In this document: positions 8,001-18,500 of the stretch, piece by piece | Layout of the letters: each line of letters starts with the position of its first letter | How positions within the stretch are numbered: the stretch's first letter is position 1 | Origin: Paenibacillus methanolicus | Lineage (GTDB): Bacteria; Bacillota; Bacilli; Paenibacillales; Paenibacillaceae | Length of the DNA stretch: 64,000 nucleotides | Direction: 5' to 3' | Assembly (NCBI RefSeq): GCF_008124765.1 | Contig: NZ_VNHS01000006.1 | Location: 310,001 to 374,000, forward strand | The notes under the pieces: generated by a model | What the model was told of the DNA's origin: nothing | Database searches by the model: none | The model's input: only the letters and a program-made list of their open reading frames with translations | Program-made: the position numbers and the translations under genes

Positions 8001-10550
8001 TTAGTTAGGAGTGCGCGAGACCGTGTACGTGACCGGAGCAACCAAATTATCGGAGAAGTCGGTCATCATAATGGTGAAGCTGAATTTCGTGTCGTTCGGG
8101 ATAATGCCGTCGGTATTTTTAATCTTGTCGAAACCGCCCGAAGTTAGGATGAGTGTGATCTTGTTCGTCATCGAATCATAATTTGCCGTATAGTCATTGG
8201 TTAGATTTAATTGCAGCGCATTGTCATTCACAATTATGTTCGGAATTATTTGCATCCCCACTATTGGATGCACAGTCAACTTCTCGTTCACGGTAAAGGT
8301 GAATGTCTTGAAGTCGTCAGACGGCTCGACGACGGAAACCGGAGCCGTCTTATCCACCGTAATCGGAACTTCAATCACTTGAGGTGCGCTGTCCGTTGTC
8401 TGCAGGCTAAAGATCATGTCCGCGTCCAAATTCTCCTCAAGCGCATTAGGCGTAATCAGCATCCCCGCCGGGGCATTGGACGTGAAAGCGATTTTATCCG
8501 AATTCGAGCTTAGCTTGAGTTCCGCGATTTCCATCGCCTGCTCGTCCTTCACATTAAAATCATTTTCGGTAATGTCGTACTCTAAGCTGCTAACCTCTTT
8601 GCCTTTATACATAATCTTTACATAATCTTTCAGGGTGCGTTTGCCGTACGTATAACCGAAAGGCGTCACATTGGTCGTATTTAGCGCAATCGAGGTATTG
8701 GTACCGTTGATATAGAACGGCGTTTCGTCTTTGCGTTCTATCGTCAGTGCCGGCATAACCGTATACGTGAAAGAATAGTCCGTAAGCTTCCCTGTTTCAT
8801 CTTTCGCCGTAACGGTGATCGTTGTCGTTCCTGCTGCGATAGGCGTTACCGTCAATGTCTTATCGGCCGTGATCTCAGCCGTCGCCACAGACAGGGCACT
8901 GGATGAGACTGAGTAAGTCAGCGACGTGTAGATCTCATCGTTGAAGGCAACGCTGACATCGGTGGTAACCGCGGGGTCTCCCAGATATCCTTGGTCGATG
9001 ACGATCGGCGTCCCCGACAGGACAGGCACGGCGACCGCGAATTCGAACGTATAATTCACGTGCTGACCTTGTGCATCCGTCGCCTTCACGGTGATCGTCG
9101 TCGTGCCTACCGCAAGCGGCGTAATCGTCAGTGTACTACCAGTTACGGATACGGTAGCTACAGCCGTATTGCTCGATTGCGGGCTGTAGATCAGCGATGT
9201 TTTGTCTTCGTCGTTGAACGCCGCGCTAACCTCCTTCGTTATCGGAGTTCCAACTAACCCGTCGGTTAAGCCGAGACTTGTACCTGTCAGAACCGGCGCT
9301 TGGTTAACGCTTCCCCCGCCCGAATACACCGGCGCCGGATCGGCTTCCCGGATCTTGATCTGCACTTTGACCGCATCGTAGTTGGCGATGACATCGGACA
9401 TCTTCACGCCTGTCGGCAGCTCGACTTTCTCGATGGCGACGTCCTTGCCCAGCGTAATTTTCGTCTTGTCGCTGCCGACTTTGATCTTCTCGATCGCGGC
9501 GGCGCCGCTGATCGTGACGGATTGCCCCGCCGAAACCGCCAGCTCGTCGACCTTGGCATTCAGCTCGATGCGGCTTGCTTTCTCGCCGAGCGTGACCTGC
9601 GTCAGCTTCTCGCCTTTAATCGCAACCTTATCGCCTGCGATGACAATGTCGCCATCAAAATTGCTGCCCGTAGCGTCGAACGTCACAGACTTCGCATCGG
9701 TGCCGCTTGCCGCAATTTCCAGTTTTGCCAAGCCTTCGATATTTTTGTTCTGCTGCGAATAAGTCAGCTTCGCGCCCTTCAGCGCATCGAGATTTTGACC
9801 CGCGAAGAGTGCCTTTAACTCTTTCGTGACCAATACCGTCTCGCCATCGATCGTGACGTAATCGCCGTCGATCTTCTCGATGACCGCCGTTTGCTCCTTC
9901 GCATTGAAGATTTCTACCAAATAAGCGGCGACGTCTTCGCGGTTCACCGGACTCTTCGGCGTCGTTCCTTGTTCGTCCTCCATCAGTCCGAGCTGATTAG
10001 ACTTCTCGACCATGTCAGCCGCCCACTTGCTCGCGCCTTTCGCTGTGCCAGTGCCAGACGCCTCTCCGCCTTGCGCGTTCGCGCCGCCAACCGAGCGAAC
10101 GAATACAGTCGCCAGTTCTTCACGCGTCAAGATATCCGTCGGCCGGAAATGTCCGTCGCTTGAGCCGCCCATTAACCCTGCCTGGCGTACCGCTTCAATA
10201 TACGGCGCAGACCATAGGCTTGCGGTATCCGTGAATGTCGAGCTCGTAGTGGTGCTCGCGGTCGCGCTCGGCATCAGGTTAAGCGCTCTCGCCAGAATAA
10301 CGGCAAGTTCCTGTCGAGTGAGTTGTTTGTCCGGTTGAAACTGACCATTCGGGAAACCGTTGAGCAATCCTTTGGCGACCGCATCCTGCACCGCCTGCAG
10401 CCGATCCGGCGATACTTTCGAGATATCCGTAAACGATGCATTCGGCGTTGCTTGAGCGTTGGCCGCCACCTCCTGGGCATATGCGCCGGCCGGTGCCAAC
10501 GACATGCTCAATATCGTCGTCGTCAGCATCCATTTTGTCCATTCTTTCAT
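8001..10550 (-). CDS. Secreted SLH-domain protein with Ig/cadherin-like repeats
   Basis: The 849-residue protein begins with a signal peptide (MKEWTKWMLTTTILSM, cleavage near AYA-Q). Three SLH domains follow (FTDISKVSPDRLQAVQ; FTDTASLWSAPYIEAVR; a third with the motif KSPVNREDVAAYLVEIF), at residues about 40-210. SLH domains hold proteins to pyruvylated secondary wall polymer. A beta-rich region with short repeats follows, then a PVYSGGGS linker and two homologous Ig/cadherin-like repeats of about 95 residues (each ending in TTTITV followed by K or T, then a YTF or YTV strand), then a non-repeated C-terminal region. No enzyme domain is recognised, so a structural or adhesive surface role is likely. 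The start at 10550 is chosen because it opens the signal peptide and follows AGGGGTGTC. Confidence 0.88.
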   Translation of the reverse strand: MKEWTKWMLTTTILSMSLAPAGAYAQEVAANAQATPNASFTDISKVSPDRLQAVQDAVAKGLLNGFPNGQFQPDKQLTRQELAVILARALNLMPSATASTTTSSTFTDTASLWSAPYIEAVRQAGLMGGSSDGHFRPTDILTREELATVFVRSVGGANAQGGEASGTGTAKGASKWAADMVEKSNQLGLMEDEQGTTPKSPVNREDVAAYLVEIFNAKEQTAVIEKIDGDYVTIDGETVLVTKELKALFAGQNLDALKGAKLTYSQQNKNIEGLAKLEIAASGTDAKSVTFDATGSNFDGDIVIAGDKVAIKGEKLTQVTLGEKASRIELNAKVDELAVSAGQSVTISGAAAIEKIKVGSDKTKITLGKDVAIEKVELPTGVKMSDVIANYDAVKVQIKIREADPAPVYSGGGSVNQAPVLTGTSLGLTDGLVGTPITKEVSAAFNDEDKTSLIYSPQSSNTAVATVSVTGSTLTITPLAVGTTTITVKATDAQGQHVNYTFEFAVAVPVLSGTPIVIDQGYLGDPAVTTDVSVAFNDEIYTSLTYSVSSSALSVATAEITADKTLTVTPIAAGTTTITVTAKDETGKLTDYSFTYTVMPALTIERKDETPFYINGTNTSIALNTTNVTPFGYTYGKRTLKDYVKIMYKGKEVSSLEYDITENDFNVKDEQAMEIAELKLSSNSDKIAFTSNAPAGMLITPNALEENLDADMIFSLQTTDSAPQVIEVPITVDKTAPVSVVEPSDDFKTFTFTVNEKLTVHPIVGMQIIPNIIVNDNALQLNLTNDYTANYDSMTNKITLILTSGGFDKIKNTDGIIPNDTKFSFTIMMTDFSDNLVAPVTYTVSRTPN

Positions 10551-10927
10551 TATGACACCCCTATGTAAGTCGATTGGCATAGGAAAATAGAACCACCCTA
10601 TCCCCCCATTATCGGCTTCCATAGGTTAAAAGTTTAGCTGTAATATTTGACATCCTCCCCTAATTTTCACCCGGTGAAAGAATTCGAAAACGTCTAATCA
10701 AATCGCGATTAAAATCGCTTACAGACAACAACCTGACAAGGGAATTTATGGTCCCTCCTAATGTAATCGCCCTGAGAATTCATTGACGCCGACGCGTAGT
10801 AGGAAGGTAACGGTTCGCGAAGCACGAATGAAGTATAAGGTCGCGATAATTGTACAGACTAAGCCGTTGATGCCTGCGCGCATTTACTATTCACGAACCT
10901 ATACATTTGAACGAAGGAGAATCGCCC
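10551..10927. other. Divergent intergenic region with a 15-bp palindrome
   Basis: This 377-base gap separates the SLH gene (minus) from the conserved hypothetical gene (plus). It holds the perfect palindrome TTTCACC-C-GGTGAAA at 10665-10679, which could be an operator for the SLH gene. No convincing promoter pair, RNA gene or ORF was found elsewhere in it. Confidence 0.45.
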
Positions 10928-11335
10928 ATGACCGCAGCTGAAGGAACGAAAGAAAACCCGTGGAAATTAAAAACGCCGCCCCAAACGTCCGAATACGACA
11001 TGTATAAGGACGAGAAAGACGGACGCGAGATCTTGGTCTGTACGGTCGGAAAAACCGTGCTCCATTACGACTACCGCTGTCTGGCGGACCTGCACGCGAT
11101 GCTAAAGCAGCACGGCGACTGGATGGAGCTCGGTAGCGCGGATGAGCAGAAGCCCGCCAAGGAAGGCACCGTCGAGGCGTGGGGGCGCGCGGCGGACAAT
11201 CCGAACGGGGGGTGGTACGGGCTGAAGAAGGGATTCCGCGGCCGGTTCGGCATGTACATCCCGCCGCTGATGGAGGCGCTCGGCCTCGCCGAGGTCGAGC
11301 ACAACCCGAGAAACAATCGGATGCGCGCCCTATAG
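10928..11335 (+). CDS. Conserved hypothetical protein (DUF6855-like)
   Basis: This 135-residue soluble protein carries a dense set of conserved-looking blocks: ENPWKLKTPPQTSEYDMY near the start, GDWMELGSADEQKPA, and AWGRAADNPNGGWYGLKKGF followed by RGRFGMYIPPLMEALGLAEV. I recall near-identical blocks in small proteins of Actinobacteria and Bacillales listed as a domain of unknown function (probably DUF6855), but no function is known to me. There is no signal peptide or membrane segment. The ATG at 10928 follows GAAGGAGA by seven bases; an ATG 21 bases upstream has no ribosome site. It is a single-gene unit with a short gap to the convergent sda gene. Confidence 0.72.
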   Translation: MTAAEGTKENPWKLKTPPQTSEYDMYKDEKDGREILVCTVGKTVLHYDYRCLADLHAMLKQHGDWMELGSADEQKPAKEGTVEAWGRAADNPNGGWYGLKKGFRGRFGMYIPPLMEALGLAEVEHNPRNNRMRAL

Positions 11336-11426
11336 GTGAGGCAAGCCGAATATACGTATCGAGCTTGCAGCAATTCTCTAATCATCGTCATGACGCGCGG
11401 CTCGGCGATCGCGCGGCGCAACACCG

Positions 11427-11639
11427 CTAGTTGGAACTGTCGTTCTCGCGTACGACATGCTTCTCTACGCTTACCGGGAGCGCCAGCCGCCTGCGCCGAA
11501 TCTCCCTTGCGAGCATGCCGATGAAATCCCGATCCAGCCGAAGGGCCTTCGCTTCCCGATACGTCTCCAGCACCGCCTCGTTCGAGAACCGGCCGAGCAG
11601 CAAGTCTCTTCCTCTTCTCGGCGAAATCATGGCCGGCAC
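11427..11639 (-). CDS. sda: Sporulation histidine kinase inhibitor Sda
   Basis: The core FSNEAVLETYREAKALRLDR, continuing DFIGMLAREIRRRRL, matches the helical hairpin of Sda (B. subtilis [20 protein letters not shown]). Sda binds sporulation kinases such as KinA and blocks their autophosphorylation, delaying spore entry when DNA replication is disturbed. The reading frame allows 70 residues, longer than the usual 45-50. A TTG at 11603, six bases after AGAGGA, would give a protein of normal length starting at the core and may be the true start. The gene follows a small XRE gene by 15 bases and probably shares its promoter, so here sda may be controlled by an XRE repressor rather than only DnaA. 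Confidence 0.78.
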   Translation of the reverse strand: MPAMISPRRGRDLLLGRFSNEAVLETYREAKALRLDRDFIGMLAREIRRRRLALPVSVEKHVVRENDSSN

Positions 11640-11654
11640 GTCCGGCCCGCCCGC

Positions 11655-11852
11655 TTATTGGTCTGCAATGTCCAATACCTCCATTACCAACTTCCTATAC
11701 TGCTCGGCCTTGCGCGTGCCGCTGATCAAATTCGACAACCGGTAGGCGGGGATATCGTAACGGCGGCAGAACTCCTTCTGATCCAATTCGAGCTCGGCCA
11801 GCCGCCGCTTGATCGCCCAGCCGAACGGCGTAATCGGTCTCGTTCGCTTCAC
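11655..11852 (-). CDS. Small XRE-like helix-turn-helix protein
   Basis: The 65-residue protein is essentially one helix-turn-helix unit: AIKRRLAELELDQKEFCRRY, then DIPAYRLSNLISGTRKAEQYRK, of the Cro/phage-repressor type without an effector domain. GTG at 11852 follows GGGAGGG at a good distance. It is the first gene of a two-gene operon with sda, driven by the promoter at 11919-11946, and is divergent from a second XRE gene at 12001. It may regulate its own operon. The short length could also mean an accessory or antagonist protein. Confidence 0.72.
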   Translation of the reverse strand: MKRTRPITPFGWAIKRRLAELELDQKEFCRRYDIPAYRLSNLISGTRKAEQYRKLVMEVLDIADQ

Positions 11853-11918
11853 CGCCGATCCCTCCCTGCTTATGCACGCTTGCCGGATATGCTATACTTT
11901 TCATAATCGGTTTTTCTC

Positions 11919-11946
11919 ATTATAACGTAGTTACGTCATCATTCAA
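11919..11946 (-). promoter_or_regulatory. Promoter of the xre-sda operon with palindromic operator
   Basis: On the minus strand TTGAAT (11941-11946) and TATAAT (11919-11924) are separated by 16 bases. Inside the spacer is the palindrome ACGTA-GT-TACGT (11925-11936). A repressor bound there would cover the polymerase site; the two adjacent XRE proteins are the natural candidates. Confidence 0.72.
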
Positions 11947-12000
11947 CCTAAATTTTACTTAAATACGTGTTTCGCCCTATTTTTGGAGGGATTGCGGCCT

Positions 12001-12426
12001 ATGCAGACTATTTACGAACGAATCGAATCGCTCATCGCGCGACGAGGCATGTCGAAGAAAGCGTTTTGCGAGCAGTTGAATATCTCGACGGGCAATTTCG
12101 GAGATTGGAAACGCAATGCCTCCGCCCCATCGGCCCGCAAGCTGATCGAGATCGCCGCTTTCTTCGACGTCAGCCTCGATTGGCTCATGACCGGAGCGGA
12201 ATTCCGGGCGCGCCACGGACGCGTGAGCGAGAGCCGCGAGCCTTATTTTTTTGCGCCAAACTGGCAACTCGATTGCCGGCTCAGCGAGCTGCCGGAGAAG
12301 GAGCGCGCGTTCATCGCGGAATATTTGGCGTTCAGCGGCTACCGGAGAGACCGGGAAGCGAGTCTGGATCGACAGCGCGATCGGACGGATACCGAAGATG
12401 CTGATGCTGATCCGAAGAAGGAGTAG
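12001..12426 (+). CDS. XRE-family transcriptional regulator
   Basis: This 141-residue protein carries an N-terminal helix-turn-helix of the HTH_3 type (residues about 3-62: IESLIARRGMSKKAFCEQLN, then ISTGNFGDWKRNASAP with LDWLMTG at the end). The C-terminal part of about 75 residues is charged and may mediate oligomerisation or peptide binding. The ATG at 12001 follows GGAGGG by ten bases. It is transcribed away from the xre-sda operon; the palindrome at 11925-11936 sits between the two. It probably represses one or both directions. It lies next to the end of the NRPS cluster, but its operator faces sda, so a role in NRPS control is not supported. Confidence 0.82.
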   Translation: MQTIYERIESLIARRGMSKKAFCEQLNISTGNFGDWKRNASAPSARKLIEIAAFFDVSLDWLMTGAEFRARHGRVSESREPYFFAPNWQLDCRLSELPEKERAFIAEYLAFSGYRRDREASLDRQRDRTDTEDADADPKKE

Positions 12427-12511
12427 GCCGTTTGCCGCCTTGTCGCCGCACTCGAATTGACTCGTCGGCATGCGCGGCCATCCACGCTCCGGCAAACCCC
12501 GATAACGATTG

Positions 12512-12551
12512 AACGGCCCGGCTTTCGCAGCGATGCGAAGGCCGGGCCGTT
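12512..12551. terminator. Strong hairpin between converging XRE and NRPS genes
   Basis: AACGGCCCGGCTTTCGCA pairs with TGCGAAGGCCGGGCCGTT around a four-base loop. It lies between two converging genes and probably serves both. The flanking bases are only mildly T-rich (TGTTGTATAT on the plus side). Confidence 0.75.
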
Positions 12552-12590
12552 GTTGTATATAGCGAATGTTGCGGGCGCACATTGACGTCC

Positions 12591-15500
12591 TTACGCGCGC
12601 ATGCCCTCCGGCAGGCTTGGATCCGCATCCGGAAGAAGCGCGGCCTGCGACTGGCGCAGCGTGATCGCGAAGATGTGCATCCCCGGGCTGTACGGCAGCT
12701 GCAGCGTCGCCGCTTCCTTCCGCCCGTCGAGCGCGTACGTCTGCATGAAGATGCGTCCGGGCTGATCGATGACGAAGGTGCGGATCTCGTTGCGCTCGGC
12801 GATCCGTCCTTCCCATGCGATCTGCTCGCCGAAACGCGGCGTACCCGTCCAGTCGGTGAATCGGAGCCGGAATACTTCCTTCGTCCCATCCTTGTACACC
12901 GCCGTGCACGGCTCGATGTAATTGCCCCATTCGCTGCAGCCGAGCAGCGCGATCTCGTCGTAGCGGCCTTGCGGCAGGCGGATGATCTGACCGTGACAGG
13001 AGATGTTGTCGTTCTGTCCGTCGATAAGGTCGGCGATGCCGAACGGACGATCGTCCACCCGGAAGCCTTCGACCGTAATCGCATCATCCGGCAGGAAATA
13101 CGTCCCCATGCCGGTCAGGTTGGCCCGGCCGCTGGCGAGACTGCCGAAGCCTTGGTCGTTCATGTATGCTTCCAGCGGCACAACCGCGTACGCGTAATCT
13201 TCTGCCCCTTGCGTCGGCACGCCGGCTTCCGCTCCGCGGCCGCTCTCCTCAACCCCTAACGCTTGAGGTGCTTCGCGGGTCTCGGCGATATTCCGTAATT
13301 CGGCCGCGAGCTGCTCCTCGAACGCCGCGATTTCCTCCAGCTTGGCGGCCAGCCGTTCGCCGTGACGCTCATCGGTCGGATTCACGCTGGCTCGCACGAG
13401 AATTTTGTTGATCGAACGCCACCGGTTGCTCGCTTCTTCCAATCCGTCGGCGATGCGCACGAGCGCCGGGACGCGATCCCGCGCCGCCAGTTCCCTCAGC
13501 AAGCCCGCGAACATCATTCGTCCGGTGCTCAGATCGAAGATGGTGCGGATGAGCGGCGCGTCGTGCCATGTGCCCGAATCGCCCCATTCGACGGCCAAAT
13601 CAAGACCGGTTCGAACGGCCTTCGCAAAGGCGCGCATGTGGCCAAAAGGCGATCGTTCGCCCTTCGGGCGAGGCGCGTGCGTCAACACGACGGCGCGCCA
13701 ATCCGCCATCTCCGCCGCTTCCCGCGTCTTGCGCATGATAGCATGGTTCAAATAGGCCGCCCGCAAATCCGCCTTAGGCAGCGGATGCGCGTATTTGCTA
13801 TACCAGCTGTCCGAGCAGTAGAACGTCTCGCCGTCGTCGCTCGCGCCGACGATCGTCGCCGCATGGATGCGCGTATTGTCCGGGTTGCCGAAGCCGCCGT
13901 CCCAAGGAATGGCGTTCGCCTTGACCGCTGTCAGTACGGGATTGCCTTGGCGGATTTGCTCCAGTACGTCCGCGGCGGCTAGCTCGAAATCGGCGATCGT
14001 ACGATCCTCCAGCGCCAGACCGTGATACCGCTCGAGCAGCAGCGGATCGAAGCGTTGAAGCTCGCTTAGGCATGCGCCAAGCCGAGGCGAAGCATTCGGC
14101 GTATAGCCGAACGTCCACGTATCGGCGAACATGCCGGCCGATCCCCGGCCGTGCCAGTCGGCGACGGCGACGACCTCCATCTCGGTGCAATACAGGAAAT
14201 CGATGTAACGCGGCTGTACCGGCAGGAGCGACGGTAGCTCGGCCGGCTCGGCCGGCGCTTCCGCGATCGGCTGCGCGTAGGCGCCCGCCTCCGCGATCCG
14301 GGTGTAGCGGAACAGATGCTCGATATCGATCCGATAGCCGCGCTCCTCCAGCTTGGCGGCAGCCTGGATCGCCTTCATCGAATCGCCGCCGAGCGCCATG
14401 AAGTCGTCGTGAATGCCGATCCGCTCTATGCCCAGCAGCTCCGCCCAGATGTCGGCGAGCGCCCGCTCGGCGTCCGTGCGCGGCTCCGCGTAGTCCGCCG
14501 CGGCAAGCAAGACCGCCGCGTTCGGCTCGGGGAGTGCGGCGCGATCGACCTTGCCGTTGGCGGTCAGCGGGATGCCTTCAATCGGCACGAAATACGACGG
14601 CAGCATATAGGAAGGCAGCCATCTGGCCGCATAAGCGCGAAGCTCTGCCGGCGATAGGCCGGACTCCGAAACGTAGTAAGCGCAGATGCATTTCGCGCCG
14701 TGCGGATCGGGCCGGTCGAGCACGACCGCCTCGCGGACGGCCGCATGCTTGATCAGCTGCGCGTGAATCTCGCCAAGCTCGATGCGATAGCCGCGAATTT
14801 TGACTTGATGATCCACCCGGCCCATGAATTCGATGTTCCCGTCGTCCAGCCAGCGGGCCATGTCCCCCGTCCAATACAGCTTCCCGTCGTGGAACGGGTT
14901 GTCGATGAACCGCTCCGCCGTCAGCTCCGGCTGGTGCATGTAGCCGGATGCGAGCACTTCGCCTCCGATATACAACGCGCCTTTGACGCCGATCGGACAA
15001 GGCATAAGCGCGTCGTTCAGAATGTAGTAGCGCGCGTTCTGGATCGGTTTCCCGTACGGGATGCTCGCCCAATGAGGCTGCACGTCGCCGACGGGGTAAT
15101 AATTCGACCAGACCGTCGCCTCCGTCGCGCCGCCAAGGGCGATGACGCGCGCGGACGGAATGACCTGCCGAAGCCGTTCCGGCAGCGTGACGGGAATCCA
15201 GTCGCCGCTCAGGAAGACGAGCCGCAGACGGGAAGCGCCTGCCGCCTCGCCCATCGCCGCAAGCGTCGGCATGAGCTGCTGGAGCGCAGCCGGCGCGGAA
15301 TCCCAGAACGTGACCGGCTCATCCCGCAAGATGGCGGCAAGCGCGTTCGGATTGCGAATTTCCGCCCTCGTGGCGATCCGGACCGACGCCCCGGCGGCCA
15401 GGAAGCCGAAAATATCGTATACCGACAGGTCGAAGCAGAGCGACGTCATAAACAGTACCCGGTCCCGGCCGTCGACGCCGTACGTGTTGTTGACCCATTC

Positions 15501-18500
15501 GATCAGGTTGACGACCGGCCGGTGCTTCACCATGACGCCTTTCGGCGTCCCCGTCGAACCGGAGGTGAAGATGACGTAGGCAAGCTGATCCGCCGTCGAC
15601 GGGCAGGCGGGATCGGCCGTTTCGTATCCGCCAAGATGCCAACCCGTCCATTCCCGCACGTTTGGCGCCGGCTGTGCGACCGCCAAGTCTGTTCTTTGCA
15701 TGATAATATCAAACCGATACTGCAGCTCGTTCGGGAAATCGTCCGTCCGGCGTTCAATGGCCGGCTCTACGCTCAGTCCCCCTGCCGCGCTTGCCGCGTA
15801 TTCGAAGAAGCCGCGGCTTGCGTACAACAATTTATCCATGTTGTACGTCGGCTCGTACGTCCCATGATGCTCGCGCGCGAAATCCGCGAGCGACTGCCGG
15901 AACGTCTCCTTGCGCTCCTCGTCCGGCACGTCAGCGATGACGAGCAGCCCGCCGGGCGCCAACATACGCCGGCATTCCGCGATGACCGCCTCCAAATACC
16001 TGTACCCCGGGAAAAATTGCGCCGCGCTGGCGATGACGATCGCGTCGAAGCTGGCGTCCGTCAAGCCTTGCGTCTCGTGCGCGAACCCTTCTATCAGCGA
16101 AACGGATGGATATCCGCCGCTCGCCAAACGCTCGCGGTTGCGCTGCTGCGTATGCGGGGAAGGATCCATGCCCACATACGAGGCGACGCCTCCGGCCAGC
16201 TCGAACATGATGAGACCCGCCCCGCAGCCGATTTCGAGCACGCGGGACGAAGCGTCAAGATGCGGCTTAATCAAGCCGGTCACGTGACGGACATAGCGAT
16301 CGACCTCTTCCTCGCGGAACGCCTCGCCCGTATAGCTGCTAACGAAACCGCCTTCCTGCACCCGGCCTTCCGCGCTGCGGGCGACGTAATCCCATAACGC
16401 TCTCACCTGCTCGGCGTCGATTCGCTCAGGCTCCGCGTGCGGCTTTTCTTCATCCAACAAGATAATGTCGCGCAGCTGCGGAAGCGTCCATTTGAACGCC
16501 TCGAACGGGCGGAAGGCTTCGGTCTGCGAAATGACATACGCGATGCTCGAACGGCGCATGATGCCTTCGATCCGCTCCCTCGGGAATTGCGGCTCGAACG
16601 GCACGTAAGCGCCGCCCGCCTTCGAAATGCCAAGCACGCCGACGATCATGTCGACGGAACGTTCGAGGATGACCGCGACAAGCGTCTCCGCTCCGACGCC
16701 TCTTATCTGCAGCAGGCGGGCCAATTGGTTCGCCCGCTCATTCACCTTCCCGTACGTCCACTCTCGACCCTCGCATACGACCGCGACCGCCTCCGGCTCG
16801 AGCCGCGCACGCCGCTCGAACAAGCCCGCCAACGTCTGCGCCCGGTCATAATCGGCTTCCGTCGCGTTGAACGTCTCCACGATCCGCCTTGTCTCGGCCT
16901 CGCTCATATAATTAAGCGAGCCGATCGCCTGTTCCGGATTGTCGACGATCGCCTGCAGCAGGTTCGCGTAATGGGCCGCCAGCCGTTCCGCCGTCTCGGA
17001 TTCGAACAAGGAACGGCTGTACTCGAGCATACAGGCGAGGCGCCCTTCCGTCGGAATCGCGGTCAAGGCCAGATCGAACTTCGCCACCGCGTGGGACAAC
17101 GGGTAATCTTCGGCCTCGAACCCGCTCCACGCCGGCAGCGGGCCCTCCATGTTCTGCAGCGCGAACGCCGTGTCGAACAGCGGATTGCGGCTGAAGTCGC
17201 GCGCCAGCCGAAGCCGGCCGACCAGCTCCTCGAACGGATAGTGCTGATGCTCGTAAGCGCCGAGCGCCATCGCCTTCACTTCCTGCAAGTAGTCGGCGAA
17301 CGGCTTGCGCGCGGCCGGATAGCTGCGCATCGCCAGCGTATTGACGAACATGCCGATGACGCGCTGCGTGTCGCCGCTCGTCCGTCCCGAGACCGGCGAG
17401 CCGACGACGACGTCCTCCGCTCCGCTGTAGCGGGCAAGCAGCGCGGAGAATGCTGCCAGCATGACCATATACAGCGTCGCCTGCCTCTCGGCCGCGAAGG
17501 TCACCAGGCGCGCGGTCAACGCTTCCCCGATCTCGAACCGGATCAGATCGCCCTCGAACCGTTGCAGCGCAGGCCTGGCGTAATCGGTGGGCAAATCCAG
17601 CACAGGCAGCTCCCCCGCGAACGTCTCGAGCCAGAACCGCTCGTGCGCCGCATACGCTTCGGTCTGCTCCTGCCGTTGCCGCCATACGGCGTAATCCTTA
17701 TATTGCACGCGGAGCGGCGCCAGCGGTTCCCCCGCATAGATACGCGTAAACTCTTCTACCAGCAGATTGATCGATACGCCGTCCGCCACCATGTGATGCA
17801 CGTCGATGAGCAGCAGATGCCGCTCGCTCGCAAGCTCGACGACGCCGACGCGCAGCAGCGGCGCGCGGCGCAAGTCGAACGGCCGGACGAACGCGAGCGC
17901 CCGCTCTCTGGCTTCTTCCTCGCTCGCAGCGGCATATTCAACGATCAGCCGGGCCTCCGGCTGGATCCGCTGCACGAGTTCTCCCTGCACGGTATCGAAG
18001 CTCGTGCGCAGCGCCTCGTGCCGCCGGATTAGCTCGCCGAACGCGTACTCCAGCCGTTCCCGCTTCAGCGGCCCATTAATGCGCAGCGCCATCGGGATGT
18101 TATAACCGGCCGCGGCCCCGTCCAGATGGCTGAGTACGTATAGCCGTCGCTGCGCGGATGTGGAAGGATAATAGTCAGCCGGCTCCGCGGCCGGAATAAC
18201 GGTTCCTCCGCCGCGCGAGGCCTTGGCAATGACGTCCGCCATCTCCGCGAGCGTCGGATGGTCGAACACGTCGCGGAACGTCAGCGCCGCGCCCGTCTGC
18301 TCGTAGATGCGCTGCAGCAGTGCCGCTGCGCGTAACGAATGGCCGCCGATCTCGAAGAAATGATCCGTGGCCGCGACGTTCGGCACGCGCAGAATGTCTC
18401 TCCAGATGTCCGCAAGCCGCGCTTGCTCGGCGGTTAACGGGACAGATGCCGGATGCGATGGCGCGGACGCCTCGATCGCCGGCAGCGCTTTGCGGTCCAG

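Noticed and set aside
14700..18032. Long plus-strand open frames (565 and 531 codons) opposite the third NRPS
   Set aside because: They are antisense to a clear NRPS, composed of Arg/Asp/His/Gln-rich sequence typical of frame shadows in GC-rich genes, and have no ribosome sites or recognisable motifs.
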